From Rhizobium sullae (GTDB lineage: Bacteria; Pseudomonadota; Alphaproteobacteria; Rhizobiales; Rhizobiaceae): a DNA stretch of 64,000 nucleotides. A model generated the notes under the pieces. That model worked only from the letters and a program-made list of their open reading frames with translations, had not been told where the DNA came from and ran no database searches. Positions within the stretch are counted from its first letter, which is position 1, and every line of letters starts with the position of its first letter. The position numbers and the translations under genes are program-made. Positions 51,489 through 59,907 of this stretch are shown here, in pieces. Where the stretch lies: the NCBI RefSeq assembly GCF_025200715.1, contig NZ_CP104144.1, forward strand, positions 2,542,001 through 2,606,000. Direction: 5' to 3'.

Positions 51489-52868
51489 ATGGCCGGCTAT
51501 CTCCTGAAGAACTGCGCGGCGGTCATCGTCGACGAGGGTAAGGGCCCGAGCGTGCTTCGCAACGTCGACCTCCTGACGAACGGACGTGCAATCGCGACCA
51601 TCGGCGAGGGCCTTTACAAAGGCGACCTGCCGGCCGGGACGATCGTAGAGGACGCCAGCGGCTGGTTCGTCTATCCGGGCCTCGTTAACACGCACCACCA
51701 CTTCTTCCAGTGCTTCGTGCGCAACCGCGCCGATCTCGACTGGACGAAGCTCTCGGTTATCGAATGGCTCGACCGCATCTATCCGATCTTCTCGCGGCTG
51801 ACTGAGGACTGCTTCTACCATGCCTCCGTCACAGCGATGGCCGAGTTGATCAAGCATGGCTGCACCACGGCCTTCGACCACCAATACTGCTTCCCGCGCC
51901 ACGCTGGCAAACGGCTGATCGATCGTCAATTCGAGGCTGCCGACCTTCTGGGCATGCGCTTTCATGCAGGCCGCGGCGGCAACACATTGCCGAAGTCGGA
52001 AGGCTCGACCATTCCGGACGTCATGCTGGAAACGACGGACGAATTCATCGCCGATTGCGCGCGCCTGATTGACACCTATCACGATACCAACCCCTTCAGC
52101 ATGCGCCAGGTCGTGGTCGCACCCTGCCAGCCGGTCAACTGCTACCGCGAGACCTTCGTGGAATCGGTCGCGCTGGCGCGTGATCGCGGCGTGCAGATGC
52201 ATACCCACGTCGGCGAAGGCGAAAGCCCGGTCATCGAGAGCCGGTACGGCATGCGGACGGTGGATTACTGCGCGGAGCTCGGATTTGCAGGCCCCGACAC
52301 CTTTTACGCCCATTGCTGGGAGCTGACACACGACGAACTGCGAAAGATGGCCGCAACCGGCACCGGTGTCGCCCACTGCCCCGAGCCGGTCTACCTGGTA
52401 GGCGCCGAGATTACGGACATTCCGGCGATGTCGGCCTTCGGTCTTCGACTGGGTCTCGGCTGCGACGGTGCTGCCTCGAACGACAATTCCAATCTCATGC
52501 ACTGCATCCACTCCGCCTACATGCTGCAATGCCTGATGGCATCGACGCGCACCCATCCCGTCCCGCCGCCGGTCGATTTCCTCAGCTATGCCACGACGGG
52601 CGGCGCGGGCCTCCTCGGCCGCCGCGACATCGGCAGGCTTGCTTCCGGCATGGCTGCCGACCTTTTTGCGATCGACACGCGACGCATGGACTACATCGGC
52701 ACGCGGCACGATCCGCTGAGCCTGATTGCCAAAGCCGGCATCGGTGCGCCGACCGACATGACCATGATCAACGGCCGCATCGTCTGGGCAAAGGGTGAAT
52801 TCGTCGGGCTCGACGAAGCGCGACTGTTCGCCGAAGCCGAGGCTGCTCTTGCGACGGTGGAATTCTAA
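51489..52868 (+). CDS. 8-oxoguanine deaminase-like amidohydrolase (TrzN/AtzB/guanine-deaminase superfamily)
   Basis: This metal-dependent deaminase has 459 residues. Zinc ligands are H69 and H71 ('VNTHHHFFQ'), the His in 'MHTHVGEGES', the His in 'FYAHCWEL' and the Asp in 'LGCDGAASND'. 'HFFQCFVRNRADLDWTKLSVIEWL' is typical of the 8-oxoguanine deaminase/AtzB branch. It deaminates purines or substituted triazines and pyrimidines. It starts 1 base after the GST stop and is followed by the BMP-type importer, which makes an imported purine derivative the likely substrate. Confidence 0.9.
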   Translation: MAGYLLKNCAAVIVDEGKGPSVLRNVDLLTNGRAIATIGEGLYKGDLPAGTIVEDASGWFVYPGLVNTHHHFFQCFVRNRADLDWTKLSVIEWLDRIYPIFSRLTEDCFYHASVTAMAELIKHGCTTAFDHQYCFPRHAGKRLIDRQFEAADLLGMRFHAGRGGNTLPKSEGSTIPDVMLETTDEFIADCARLIDTYHDTNPFSMRQVVVAPCQPVNCYRETFVESVALARDRGVQMHTHVGEGESPVIESRYGMRTVDYCAELGFAGPDTFYAHCWELTHDELRKMAATGTGVAHCPEPVYLVGAEITDIPAMSAFGLRLGLGCDGAASNDNSNLMHCIHSAYMLQCLMASTRTHPVPPPVDFLSYATTGGAGLLGRRDIGRLASGMAADLFAIDTRRMDYIGTRHDPLSLIAKAGIGAPTDMTMINGRIVWAKGEFVGLDEARLFAEAEAALATVEF

Positions 52869-52890
52869 AACACAAAACAAGGGAACTGAC

Positions 52891-53991
52891 ATGCTGAAAA
52901 ACCTGACCCGCAGAACACTGATGAAGGGCGTTGCCGCCTCCGGCCTCGCCGGCGCGCTTGGCGGCCGGTCCGCAATGGCCGCCGACGAGCCGCTCGGCAT
53001 TTCCCTCGTGATCCCCTCGCCGGTCGGCGACGTCGGCTGGGGCCACGCGCTTGCCGCCGGCCTCGAACCCGTCAAGGCCGCCTACGGCGACAAAGTGAAG
53101 ATCACTGTCATTGAGAACATTCCGGAAGGTCCGGACGCCGACCGCATCATGAACAAGACGGTCGCCGACGGAAACAAACTCCTGATCGCCGGCTCCTTCG
53201 GCTATCAGAACGGCGCCCTGCAGATTGCCCGCCGGAATCCGGCGGTCACCGTGCTGCATGCCTCCGGCTTCCAGGTGGCACCGAACTTCTCGCCCTTCGC
53301 CGCCAAGTATTTTCAGGGAACCTATCTGCTCGGCATGGCTGCCGCCGCGCTGTCCAAGACCGGCAAGCTGGGCTCGGTCTCCGCCTTTGCCATTCCGGAG
53401 TTGATCACCTCCGTCAACGCCTTCACACTGGGCGCCCAGGCGGTGAAACCTGATATCGAGGTGTCGGTCGTCTGGGTGAACTCGTGGTTCGATCCGGCCA
53501 AGGAGCAGGAAGCTGCCAAGGCGCTGATCGCCCAGAAGTGCGACGTAATCTTCTCCAACGCGCAGGATACGCCGTCCGTCATCGCGGCCTGCGAGGAGGC
53601 CGGCGTCTACGCGTTCAACCTCAACTCGTCGATGAAGAGATATGCTCCGAAGACCTATCTCGGTTGCGTGGCGACGGACTGGTCGCCGTTTTTCAAGGCC
53701 GCGGTCGATGCCCATGTCGCCGGCACGTTCAAGGGCGGCAATACCTTCCTCGGCGTCTCCGACAAGGTCGTCGCGGTCGTTGACTGGAATCCCGATATTC
53801 CGGCCGACCTCATGACCAAGATCAAGGAGATCGAGGTGAAGATCGCTAATGGCAGCTTCTCTCCCTTCACCGGACCGATCACCAAGGCAGACGGCAGCGA
53901 AGGGGCCGCCTCCGGTGCAACGCTCGCCGATAGCGAGGTCGTCGCCATGGACTGGCACGTCAAGGGCGTCATCACGCCTCTGCCGAAGTGA
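52891..53991 (+). CDS. BMP-family ABC substrate-binding protein
   Basis: This lipid-free periplasmic protein of 366 residues belongs to the BMP/PnrA-like family that binds nucleosides or nucleobases. The leader has a twin-arginine-like 'TRRTLMKGVAASGLAGALGG'. Family marks are 'GISLVIPSPVGDVGWGHALAAGLE', 'IAGSFGYQNGALQIARRNP' and 'YFQGTYLLGMAAAALSKTGKLG'. Its start has a GGGAA site. It is followed 3 bases later by the ATPase. The context with a purine deaminase suggests a purine ligand. Confidence 0.9.
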   Translation: MLKNLTRRTLMKGVAASGLAGALGGRSAMAADEPLGISLVIPSPVGDVGWGHALAAGLEPVKAAYGDKVKITVIENIPEGPDADRIMNKTVADGNKLLIAGSFGYQNGALQIARRNPAVTVLHASGFQVAPNFSPFAAKYFQGTYLLGMAAAALSKTGKLGSVSAFAIPELITSVNAFTLGAQAVKPDIEVSVVWVNSWFDPAKEQEAAKALIAQKCDVIFSNAQDTPSVIAACEEAGVYAFNLNSSMKRYAPKTYLGCVATDWSPFFKAAVDAHVAGTFKGGNTFLGVSDKVVAVVDWNPDIPADLMTKIKEIEVKIANGSFSPFTGPITKADGSEGAASGATLADSEVVAMDWHVKGVITPLPK

Positions 53992-53994
53992 GCC

Positions 53995-55518
53995 ATGACC
54001 GTCCCGCTCCTGTCCCTCCGCGGCATTTCCAAGAGCTACGGCCAGATCCGGGCTAATCAGGCCATCGACCTGGACGTGGCGCCACAGTCGATCCATGCGA
54101 TCCTCGGAGAAAACGGGGCGGGCAAATCGACGCTGATGAAGCTGATCTACGGCGTCGAGCAACCGGACGACGGAACCGTCGTCTGGGAAGGAGAACCTTT
54201 GAGCTTTGCCTCCCCCGCGGAGGCAAGGCGCAAAGGCGTCGGCATGGTCTTCCAGCATTTCTCGCTGTTCGAGACCCTGACGGTGGTTGAGAACACGCAA
54301 CTGGTCGTGCCGGGCCGGAAGGCCGATCTTATTGAGCGCATCCGAATGCTCGGGCGCGACTTCGGGCTCGAAGTCGATCCCGCCGCTCATGTGCACACGC
54401 TTTCCGTCGGCGAGCGGCAGCGGGTGGAGATCATCCGTTGCCTGCTGACAAACCCGAAGCTGCTGATCCTCGATGAGCCAACCTCCGTCCTGCCGCCGCA
54501 ATCGGTAAACAAGCTCTTCGACACGTTGCGTCGCTTGCGCGACGGCGGCGTCTCCATTCTCTTCATCTCCCATAAACTGGAGGAGATCCGCGCGATCTGC
54601 GACCGGGCGACCATCCTGCGCGGTGGACGCGTCACGGGACATGTGGACCCGCGCGAACATGATGCCCATGACCTTGCCCGCATGATGATCGGCCGCGATA
54701 TGCCGGAACCTATGCCGGCGCTGCCCCTGTCCGGCGGGGAAAAGCGGCTTGAAATTGTCGGCCTCGATTATCAGCCGGACGACCCCTTTGCCGTGCCACT
54801 CTCCACCGTAAGCCTTACGGTTCGTTCGGGCGAAATCCTCGGCATCGCCGGAATTTCCGGCAACGGGCAAAGCGAGCTTGCCTCGCTGATATCCGGCGAA
54901 TTGGTCCTGCCGCGAGAACAGCGCGACCGCATCTACATGATGGGAAAGGACGTGGGCACGCTCAACGCGGCTGCCCGCCGGCGGCTTGGATTTGCCTTCG
55001 TGCCCGAAGACCGGCTCGGGCGCGGCGCCGTACCGGAAATGTCACTCGCCCTCAACAGCCTGCTGACAGCGCATCCGCTCGACCTTCTCAGGCATGGTCT
55101 GGTCGACGAAACGAAGGCAATGGCATTCGCCCGCGAGTGCATCCGCCAGTACGATGTGCGCACGTCCGGACCGGAGGCGGAAGCCGGCTCGCTCTCTGGC
55201 GGCAATCTGCAGAAGTTCATCGTCGGCCGCGAAATCATGCTCTCTCCGAAACTGCTGTTCGTGGCGCAGCCGACCTGGGGCGTCGACATCGGAGCCGCAT
55301 CCGCCGTGCGCAGGCGGCTCGTCGCGCTGCGCAACCAAGGCATGGCAATCCTTGTCATTTCCGAGGAGATCGAAGAGCTTTTCGAACTCTGCGATTTTAT
55401 ACAGGTGTTGCACCACGGCACACTGAGCCCGGCTCTCGTCGCACGGGAGACGCGGCCGGAGGACATCGGCCGATATATGATCGGTGCACATTCTTCGCAG
55501 GAGAAGGCCCTGGCATGA
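53995..55518 (+). CDS. Nucleoside-type ABC double ATPase (YufO-like)
   Basis: This tandem ATPase has 507 residues. The first domain is canonical, with Walker A GENGAGKS at 38-45, 'MVFQHFSLFETLTVVENTQLV', the signature 'LSVGERQRVEIIRCLL' and 'LLILDEPTSVLPP'. The second has the reduced P-loop 'GISGNGQSELASLISG', the signature 'LSGGNLQKFIVGREIM', and 'VAQPTWGVDIGAA' in place of DEP. This is the form known for nucleoside (BmpDEF/YufNOPQ) importers. Confidence 0.93.
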   Translation: MTVPLLSLRGISKSYGQIRANQAIDLDVAPQSIHAILGENGAGKSTLMKLIYGVEQPDDGTVVWEGEPLSFASPAEARRKGVGMVFQHFSLFETLTVVENTQLVVPGRKADLIERIRMLGRDFGLEVDPAAHVHTLSVGERQRVEIIRCLLTNPKLLILDEPTSVLPPQSVNKLFDTLRRLRDGGVSILFISHKLEEIRAICDRATILRGGRVTGHVDPREHDAHDLARMMIGRDMPEPMPALPLSGGEKRLEIVGLDYQPDDPFAVPLSTVSLTVRSGEILGIAGISGNGQSELASLISGELVLPREQRDRIYMMGKDVGTLNAAARRRLGFAFVPEDRLGRGAVPEMSLALNSLLTAHPLDLLRHGLVDETKAMAFARECIRQYDVRTSGPEAEAGSLSGGNLQKFIVGREIMLSPKLLFVAQPTWGVDIGAASAVRRRLVALRNQGMAILVISEEIEELFELCDFIQVLHHGTLSPALVARETRPEDIGRYMIGAHSSQEKALA

Positions 55519-56615
55519 GCGCTTCATTTGGGGCTTTCCTTCCCACCCTTGTCCGTCGCGAACGCGGCTCGCTTGCAGCAACCTTGCTTGCGCCTCCCAT
55601 TGCTTTGGCGGTGGCCACCATTCTCAATCTCGGGCTTTACGTGCTGATGGGCCGCGATCCGGCCGCCGTCGTCTATGCGATGCTTCTCGAACCCTTACTC
55701 TCTTGGGCGTCGTTCTCGGAAGTGCTGCTGAAGGCCGGACCCCTTCTCCTCATCGCACAGGGCCTGGCGATTGGCTTTCGCGCGAAGGTCTTCAACATCG
55801 GCGCCGAGGGCCAGTTCATTCTGGGCGCGATTTTCGCCTCGGCCATCCCCGTATGGTTTCCGCAGGCAACAGGTCAGTGGATCTGGCCGGTGATGCTGCT
55901 CCTTGGAGCAGCGGGTGGTGCGCTATGGGCTTCACTTACCGCTTTCTGGCGCGTCAGGCTCAACGCGAACGAGATCCTCGTTTCCCTGATGCTGAGCCTC
56001 GTTGCCGCACAGTTGCTCAACTACCTGCTCCTCGGCCCCTGGAAGGACCCCAACGGCTTCAACTTTCCTCAGTCTGTGATGTTCCAATATGACGCGATGG
56101 TGCCGTTGCTGATTCCTGGCACGCGCGTCAATGTCTCGCTGCTGCTTACGATCGTTCTGTCGATCGCGGCATGGATCTTCATGCAGAAGAGCTTCATCGG
56201 CTACAAGCTAAAGGTCGGGGGCCTCGCCCCGCGTGCTGCCGGCTACGCCGGCTTCAATCAAGGGTGGGCTATCTGGCTTTGCCTTCTCATCGGCGGATGC
56301 GCCGCAGGGCTCGCTGGCGCGGCCGAAGTTGCCGGTCCCCTCGGCCAGCTGCAGCGCTCGATTTCGACCGGCTATGGCTATGCCGCCATTATCGTAGCCT
56401 ATCTCGGCGGCCTGCATCCGATCGGCATCGTATTCTCGGCGCTCATCATGGCGGCCCTCTACATCGGGGGGGACAATGCCATGGTGTCGGCAAACTTGCC
56501 GATCGCCGCGGTCCGCGTCTTTCAGGGCAGTCTCCTTGCCGCCTACCTCATCGCCGTCGCCTTCGTACGGTACCGTCTCGAATGGCGTCGCTTAGCCTAC
56601 CGGAGCCAGGCATGA
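55515..56615 (+). CDS. Nucleoside-type ABC permease (YufP-like)
   Basis: This permease of 366 residues belongs to the BPD_transp_2 family with about nine helices. 'LIAQGLAIGFRAKVFNIGAEGQFILGAIFAS' is the conserved core of the class, and 'RVRLNANEILVSLMLSLVAAQLLNYLL' the second marker. It overlaps the ATPase stop by 4 bases and the next permease start by 4. Confidence 0.93.
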   Translation: MSASFGAFLPTLVRRERGSLAATLLAPPIALAVATILNLGLYVLMGRDPAAVVYAMLLEPLLSWASFSEVLLKAGPLLLIAQGLAIGFRAKVFNIGAEGQFILGAIFASAIPVWFPQATGQWIWPVMLLLGAAGGALWASLTAFWRVRLNANEILVSLMLSLVAAQLLNYLLLGPWKDPNGFNFPQSVMFQYDAMVPLLIPGTRVNVSLLLTIVLSIAAWIFMQKSFIGYKLKVGGLAPRAAGYAGFNQGWAIWLCLLIGGCAAGLAGAAEVAGPLGQLQRSISTGYGYAAIIVAYLGGLHPIGIVFSALIMAALYIGGDNAMVSANLPIAAVRVFQGSLLAAYLIAVAFVRYRLEWRRLAYRSQA

Positions 56616-57523
56616 ACGGCATCGAATTCATTCTTGCCGGCATGCTCGCGGCCGCGACACCCTTTCTGCTTGCGGCGCTCGGCGAGCTGGTGGTCGAGCG
56701 TGCCGGCGTGCTGAACCTCGGGGTAGAGGGATTGATGGCGTTCGGCGCGGTGCTTGCCTTCATCATCGTCTATCACGGCGGCGGGCATCTCTTGGGCTTC
56801 GTCGCAGCCGGCCTCGGCAGCGCCGCTCTTTCGCTTGTTTTCGCCGTCATCGCAATCGGGTTTCGGGCGAACCAGGTGGCGACAGGCCTTGCGATCGGTA
56901 TCCTCGGTCAAGGTCTCTCGGCACTTTTCGGCAAGACTTATGAAAGCCTCACGGTCAAGGGGCTTCCAAAGCTTGCCTTTCCATGGCTTTCCGAAATCCC
57001 GATCTTCGGCCGCCTTTTCATCCAGGACGCCGTCGTATGGCTTTCCCTTGCCGCAACCTTCGCCATCTGGGCGATGTTTGCTCATACGAAGACCGGTCTT
57101 GTCGTCCGGGCCATCGGCGAGAACCCCAAAGCCGCCCACGCCATTGGCTATTCGGTCATTGCCGTCCGCTTCGCCGCCGCGGCATTTGGCGGAGCGATGG
57201 CAGGCTTTGCCGGCGCCTATGCGGCGGTGGTTTACACGCCGCTTTGGGCGGACGGGATGATCGCCGGGCGTGGCTGGATCGCAATCGCACTCGTCGTCTT
57301 CGGGACGTGGCTCACCGGCCGGATCTTCTTGGGGGCGTGCCTCTTCGGCGCCGTCTCCCTGATGGGCCTCGCAGCCCAGGCGACCGGACTGGACGTCCCA
57401 TCACAACTGCTTGCGAGCCTGCCCTATCTCGTTACGATCGTCGTTCTGGGCATCATTTCGGCGGACCGCCGTCTGCTGAAGCTGAACGGCGTCGCCTCGC
57501 TTGGCGAACCCTTCGAACACTAA
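56612..57523 (+). CDS. Nucleoside-type ABC permease (YufQ-like)
   Basis: This permease has 303 residues. 'LLAALGELVVERAGVLNLGVEGLMAFGAV' is the YufQ-type core, followed by 'GFRANQVATGLAIGILGQGLSALFG' and 'VVRAIGENPKAAHAIGYSV'. It is the last gene of the operon that began with the Rieske protein at 49336. All genes from there run on one strand with overlaps or gaps of at most 22 bases. Confidence 0.93.
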   Translation: MNGIEFILAGMLAAATPFLLAALGELVVERAGVLNLGVEGLMAFGAVLAFIIVYHGGGHLLGFVAAGLGSAALSLVFAVIAIGFRANQVATGLAIGILGQGLSALFGKTYESLTVKGLPKLAFPWLSEIPIFGRLFIQDAVVWLSLAATFAIWAMFAHTKTGLVVRAIGENPKAAHAIGYSVIAVRFAAAAFGGAMAGFAGAYAAVVYTPLWADGMIAGRGWIAIALVVFGTWLTGRIFLGACLFGAVSLMGLAAQATGLDVPSQLLASLPYLVTIVVLGIISADRRLLKLNGVASLGEPFEH

Positions 57524-57611
57524 GGGGCGGGCCGCTCACACCACGGTCATAACGTCTAGCCCCAACGTGACGCGGGTTTACGGTACCGCCTTCAGGTCGC
57601 GCATGTCATCT

Positions 57612-58682
57612 TCATCTCCTCGGAGCGGCCATGCTTTCTCGCAGGATAAGCCTGCTGCGGACCACGGTGCGCGTCTCCGGCTCGTTGTCCGAATCCCCGA
57701 TGGCGCCAAGTAGTCGAGCCACTGCAGCTTGTCCCATCTCTTCCACAGGCTGTTCGATCGTTGAAAGCGGCGGCGAGCAGAATTCGCAGACCGGTGAGCC
57801 ATCGAACGAAACGACGGACAGATCACCGGGAATGTTCAGGCCGGTCCGCTGCACGCGACTGATGAACGAAATAGCCATATCGTCGCTGGTTGCGATCACC
57901 GCTGTCGGCTTATCCGTCAACCGCGCGAAGTCGGCGGCCGCCTGAACACCGATCTCGAAGCCCTCCTGGTAATCGAGACTACCCCCTGATCGTGAAACCG
58001 CCTGCTCGGAAAGTCCCGCGCCGCGAAGCGCCTCAAGCGCGCCGCCATAACGTTCCACGTCGTGGTAGTTGCCTTCCGGGCCGGCAATATAGAGAAAGCG
58101 CCTATGGCCCAGTCTGATCAGCTCCGTGGTCACCTCCCGCACCGCTTCGCGGTCGTTCGTTACGATACTCGGCAATCCGGCATCGCTCATATCGAGCAGC
58201 ATGGAGACGATCGGCAGGCCGGCATTGGCGAGAGATCGCCCGTCTACCTCTGGAAGTTTCGATGACAGAATGATCGCTCCGCGAACGGTGCCGCCGAAGG
58301 CAAGATCGAGAATGTGCCTTTCCGACTCTTCGTCGCGGTCCAGGTTTGCGATCATCAGATTGTAACCGTTCTGGATTAGAGCCTTGTTTATGCTTTGCAG
58401 AACCTGCGGAATGATTTGGGATGCGCCATAGTAGAGCGACCCCGGCAGGATGATCATGATAATGTTGGACTTGCCGACCCTCAGGCTGCGGGCCATGGCA
58501 TTTGGCGTATAGCCCAGCTGCTTGGCGGCGGCATCGATTTTGACGCGCGTCTTCTCGTTCACGCGGCCGGGATTTGCAAGCGCGCGGCTGACGGTCGAGA
58601 TCGCTACCCCTGCCAAGCGAGCGACATCCGCCATCAAGGGCCCTGATTGCTCCTCCACGAGCACATCTTTGTTTTTTTTCAC
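57612..58682 (-). CDS. LacI-family repressor of the downstream sugar operon
   Basis: This LacI/GalR-type regulator has 356 residues. The HTH 'MADVARLAGVAISTVSRALANPGRVNEKTR' lies at residues 17-46, followed by 'GYTPNAMARSLRVGKSN' and the effector domain. The most likely start is GTG at 58682, with AGGAAG upstream; the ATG at 58769 lies in the operator region and gives an Arg-rich leader. It is divergent from the isomerase/glucose-type ABC operon, and two copies of one operator lie between them. Confidence 0.9.
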   Translation of the reverse strand: MKKNKDVLVEEQSGPLMADVARLAGVAISTVSRALANPGRVNEKTRVKIDAAAKQLGYTPNAMARSLRVGKSNIIMIILPGSLYYGASQIIPQVLQSINKALIQNGYNLMIANLDRDEESERHILDLAFGGTVRGAIILSSKLPEVDGRSLANAGLPIVSMLLDMSDAGLPSIVTNDREAVREVTTELIRLGHRRFLYIAGPEGNYHDVERYGGALEALRGAGLSEQAVSRSGGSLDYQEGFEIGVQAAADFARLTDKPTAVIATSDDMAISFISRVQRTGLNIPGDLSVVSFDGSPVCEFCSPPLSTIEQPVEEMGQAAVARLLGAIGDSDNEPETRTVVRSRLILRESMAAPRR

Positions 58683-58741
58683 TTTTCTACTTCCTTCCCG
58701 ATGGCTTCTGCGCCGGATGCTACGGTAGTCGCGGCCGTTTA

Positions 58742-58756
58742 GCAAACGATTGCCAA
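58742..58756. promoter_or_regulatory. Operator copy 1: GCAAACGATTGCCAA
   Basis: This 15-base site is repeated exactly at 58801-58815. The core GGCAA-N4-TTGCC is an imperfect palindrome as bound by LacI-type repressors. It lies near the start region of the repressor gene. Confidence 0.75.
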
Positions 58757-58763
58757 AAATCGC

Positions 58764-58791
58764 TTGCATAAAAAAACGACTTGTCTATTAT
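58764..58791 (+). promoter_or_regulatory. Promoter of the isomerase/ABC operon
   Basis: TTGCAT (58764-58769) and TATTAT (58786-58791) are 16 bases apart. The second operator begins nine bases after the -10 box, so transcription would start at its edge and be blocked by the repressor. The two operators flank the promoter, 59 bases apart, and could loop. Confidence 0.6.
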
Positions 58792-58800
58792 CTAGGCACG

Positions 58801-58815
58801 GCAAACGATTGCCAA
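58801..58815. promoter_or_regulatory. Operator copy 2: GCAAACGATTGCCAA
   Basis: This exact copy of 58742-58756 completes GGCAAACGATTGCC with the preceding G. It lies in the presumed transcript start of the plus-strand operon. Confidence 0.75.
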
Positions 58816-58895
58816 TTGCAGTGCATTGAAATCATTATGGTTATTCGTTGCGGATGTCGGCGCCGCAATCGATCCTCTATGCCCGGAGAAGCGTC

Positions 58896-59849
58896 ATGAC
58901 CTCAACCGAACGGCTTCGCTTTGGCGTCGATCTCGTCACCTTTTTCCACCCCGATTTCTGGGATGTGAAGGATTATGACGGCATCATCGCTCTGTCCCGC
59001 AACGAGCCGCGCGTTTTCTGGGACAAAATTCTCGACGCCGTCCAGGCCTCCGGCGTCACGGGCGTCGAACTGACCTTCTCGCCGTTCAACTGGCAGGATG
59101 CGACGAAGACCTATGGCTCGGTCGAAGCTTTCGCCGCGGAGCTTTCGAGGCGCGGGCTGACGCTGGCGAGCGGCTTTTTCGCCGAACTCGAAGCGGCCGG
59201 TGATTTCACGGAGGCTGACGCACAGGCCGCCATCATCGAGAAGGCCGAAAAATACGCCGAATTCCTCAAAGCCTGCGGCAGTGACATCATGGTCATCGGC
59301 GCACCGTTGCGCCAGACGCTCGGCGCCCAGCCGGTGCGATTTTATGATTTCGAACAGGCGCGCAAGATCGCCGATTTCCTCAATCGCCTCGGCGCCACTC
59401 TCTACGCAAAGGGTATTCGGCTGGCGCTCCACACCGAGGCTCACTCGATCTTTGCTGCCGCGCGCGACGTCGACCTGCTGATGCTGCTGACGGACCCGGC
59501 CTATGTACACATGTGCCCGGACACGGCGCACATCATTGTTGCCGGTTCCGATCCTCTGCAGGTCGTCGAGCGTCATCATGAGCGCGTCATTATCGCCCAT
59601 TGGAAGGATGCCCTCGGGCCTATGCCGGCAGACACACCGATCGATGAGCATATCCATGATCGCCACCGTCCCTATTTCTGCGGCTTCGGACTCGGTCGCG
59701 TCGACTGGCCAGGCTGGACCAGGCTCCTGCGTGATCGCGGCTACGACGGCTGGGCCATTCTCGAGCTCGACGCCGCCGCCGATCCGCTCAGTGACATCGC
59801 AAATGGGCTCAAGCTCGTACGGCAGGCACTTTTGCCGATCTATCGCTGA
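58896..59849 (+). CDS. Sugar-phosphate isomerase/epimerase-like TIM barrel protein
   Basis: This AP-endonuclease-2 type TIM barrel protein of 317 residues is similar in pattern to IolE/hydroxypyruvate isomerase relatives. Metal-site segments include 'GVELTFSPFNW' (Glu), 'LALHTEAHS' (His, Glu), 'VHMCPDTAHII' (Asp, His) and a late 'WAILELDAA' (Glu). The ATG at 58896 has GGAGAAG upstream and is favoured over one at 58848. It is the first gene of an operon with a glucose-type importer, so it should act on that sugar or its oxidised form. Confidence 0.85.
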   Translation: MTSTERLRFGVDLVTFFHPDFWDVKDYDGIIALSRNEPRVFWDKILDAVQASGVTGVELTFSPFNWQDATKTYGSVEAFAAELSRRGLTLASGFFAELEAAGDFTEADAQAAIIEKAEKYAEFLKACGSDIMVIGAPLRQTLGAQPVRFYDFEQARKIADFLNRLGATLYAKGIRLALHTEAHSIFAAARDVDLLMLLTDPAYVHMCPDTAHIIVAGSDPLQVVERHHERVIIAHWKDALGPMPADTPIDEHIHDRHRPYFCGFGLGRVDWPGWTRLLRDRGYDGWAILELDAAADPLSDIANGLKLVRQALLPIYR

Positions 59850-59907
59850 TTTCCATGACCCGAAACCAATGGCCCCGCCAAGAGGGCTTTCTTGAAGAGG
59901 TGGAACG

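Noticed and set aside
51414..53075. A 553-codon open frame on the minus strand
   Set aside because: It is antisense to the amidohydrolase gene with its intact zinc ligands. The minus frame shows no recognisable domain.
52768..54870. A 700-codon open frame on the minus strand
   Set aside because: It is antisense to the amidohydrolase end, BMP-type SBP and nucleoside ATPase genes, which have clear family motifs. The minus frame is His/Arg/Asp rich without any domain, a usual effect of GC-rich codon use.
58686..58769. Upstream ATG start for the LacI repressor
   Set aside because: It would place the start codon in the operator/promoter region and add an Arg-rich leader not found in the family.
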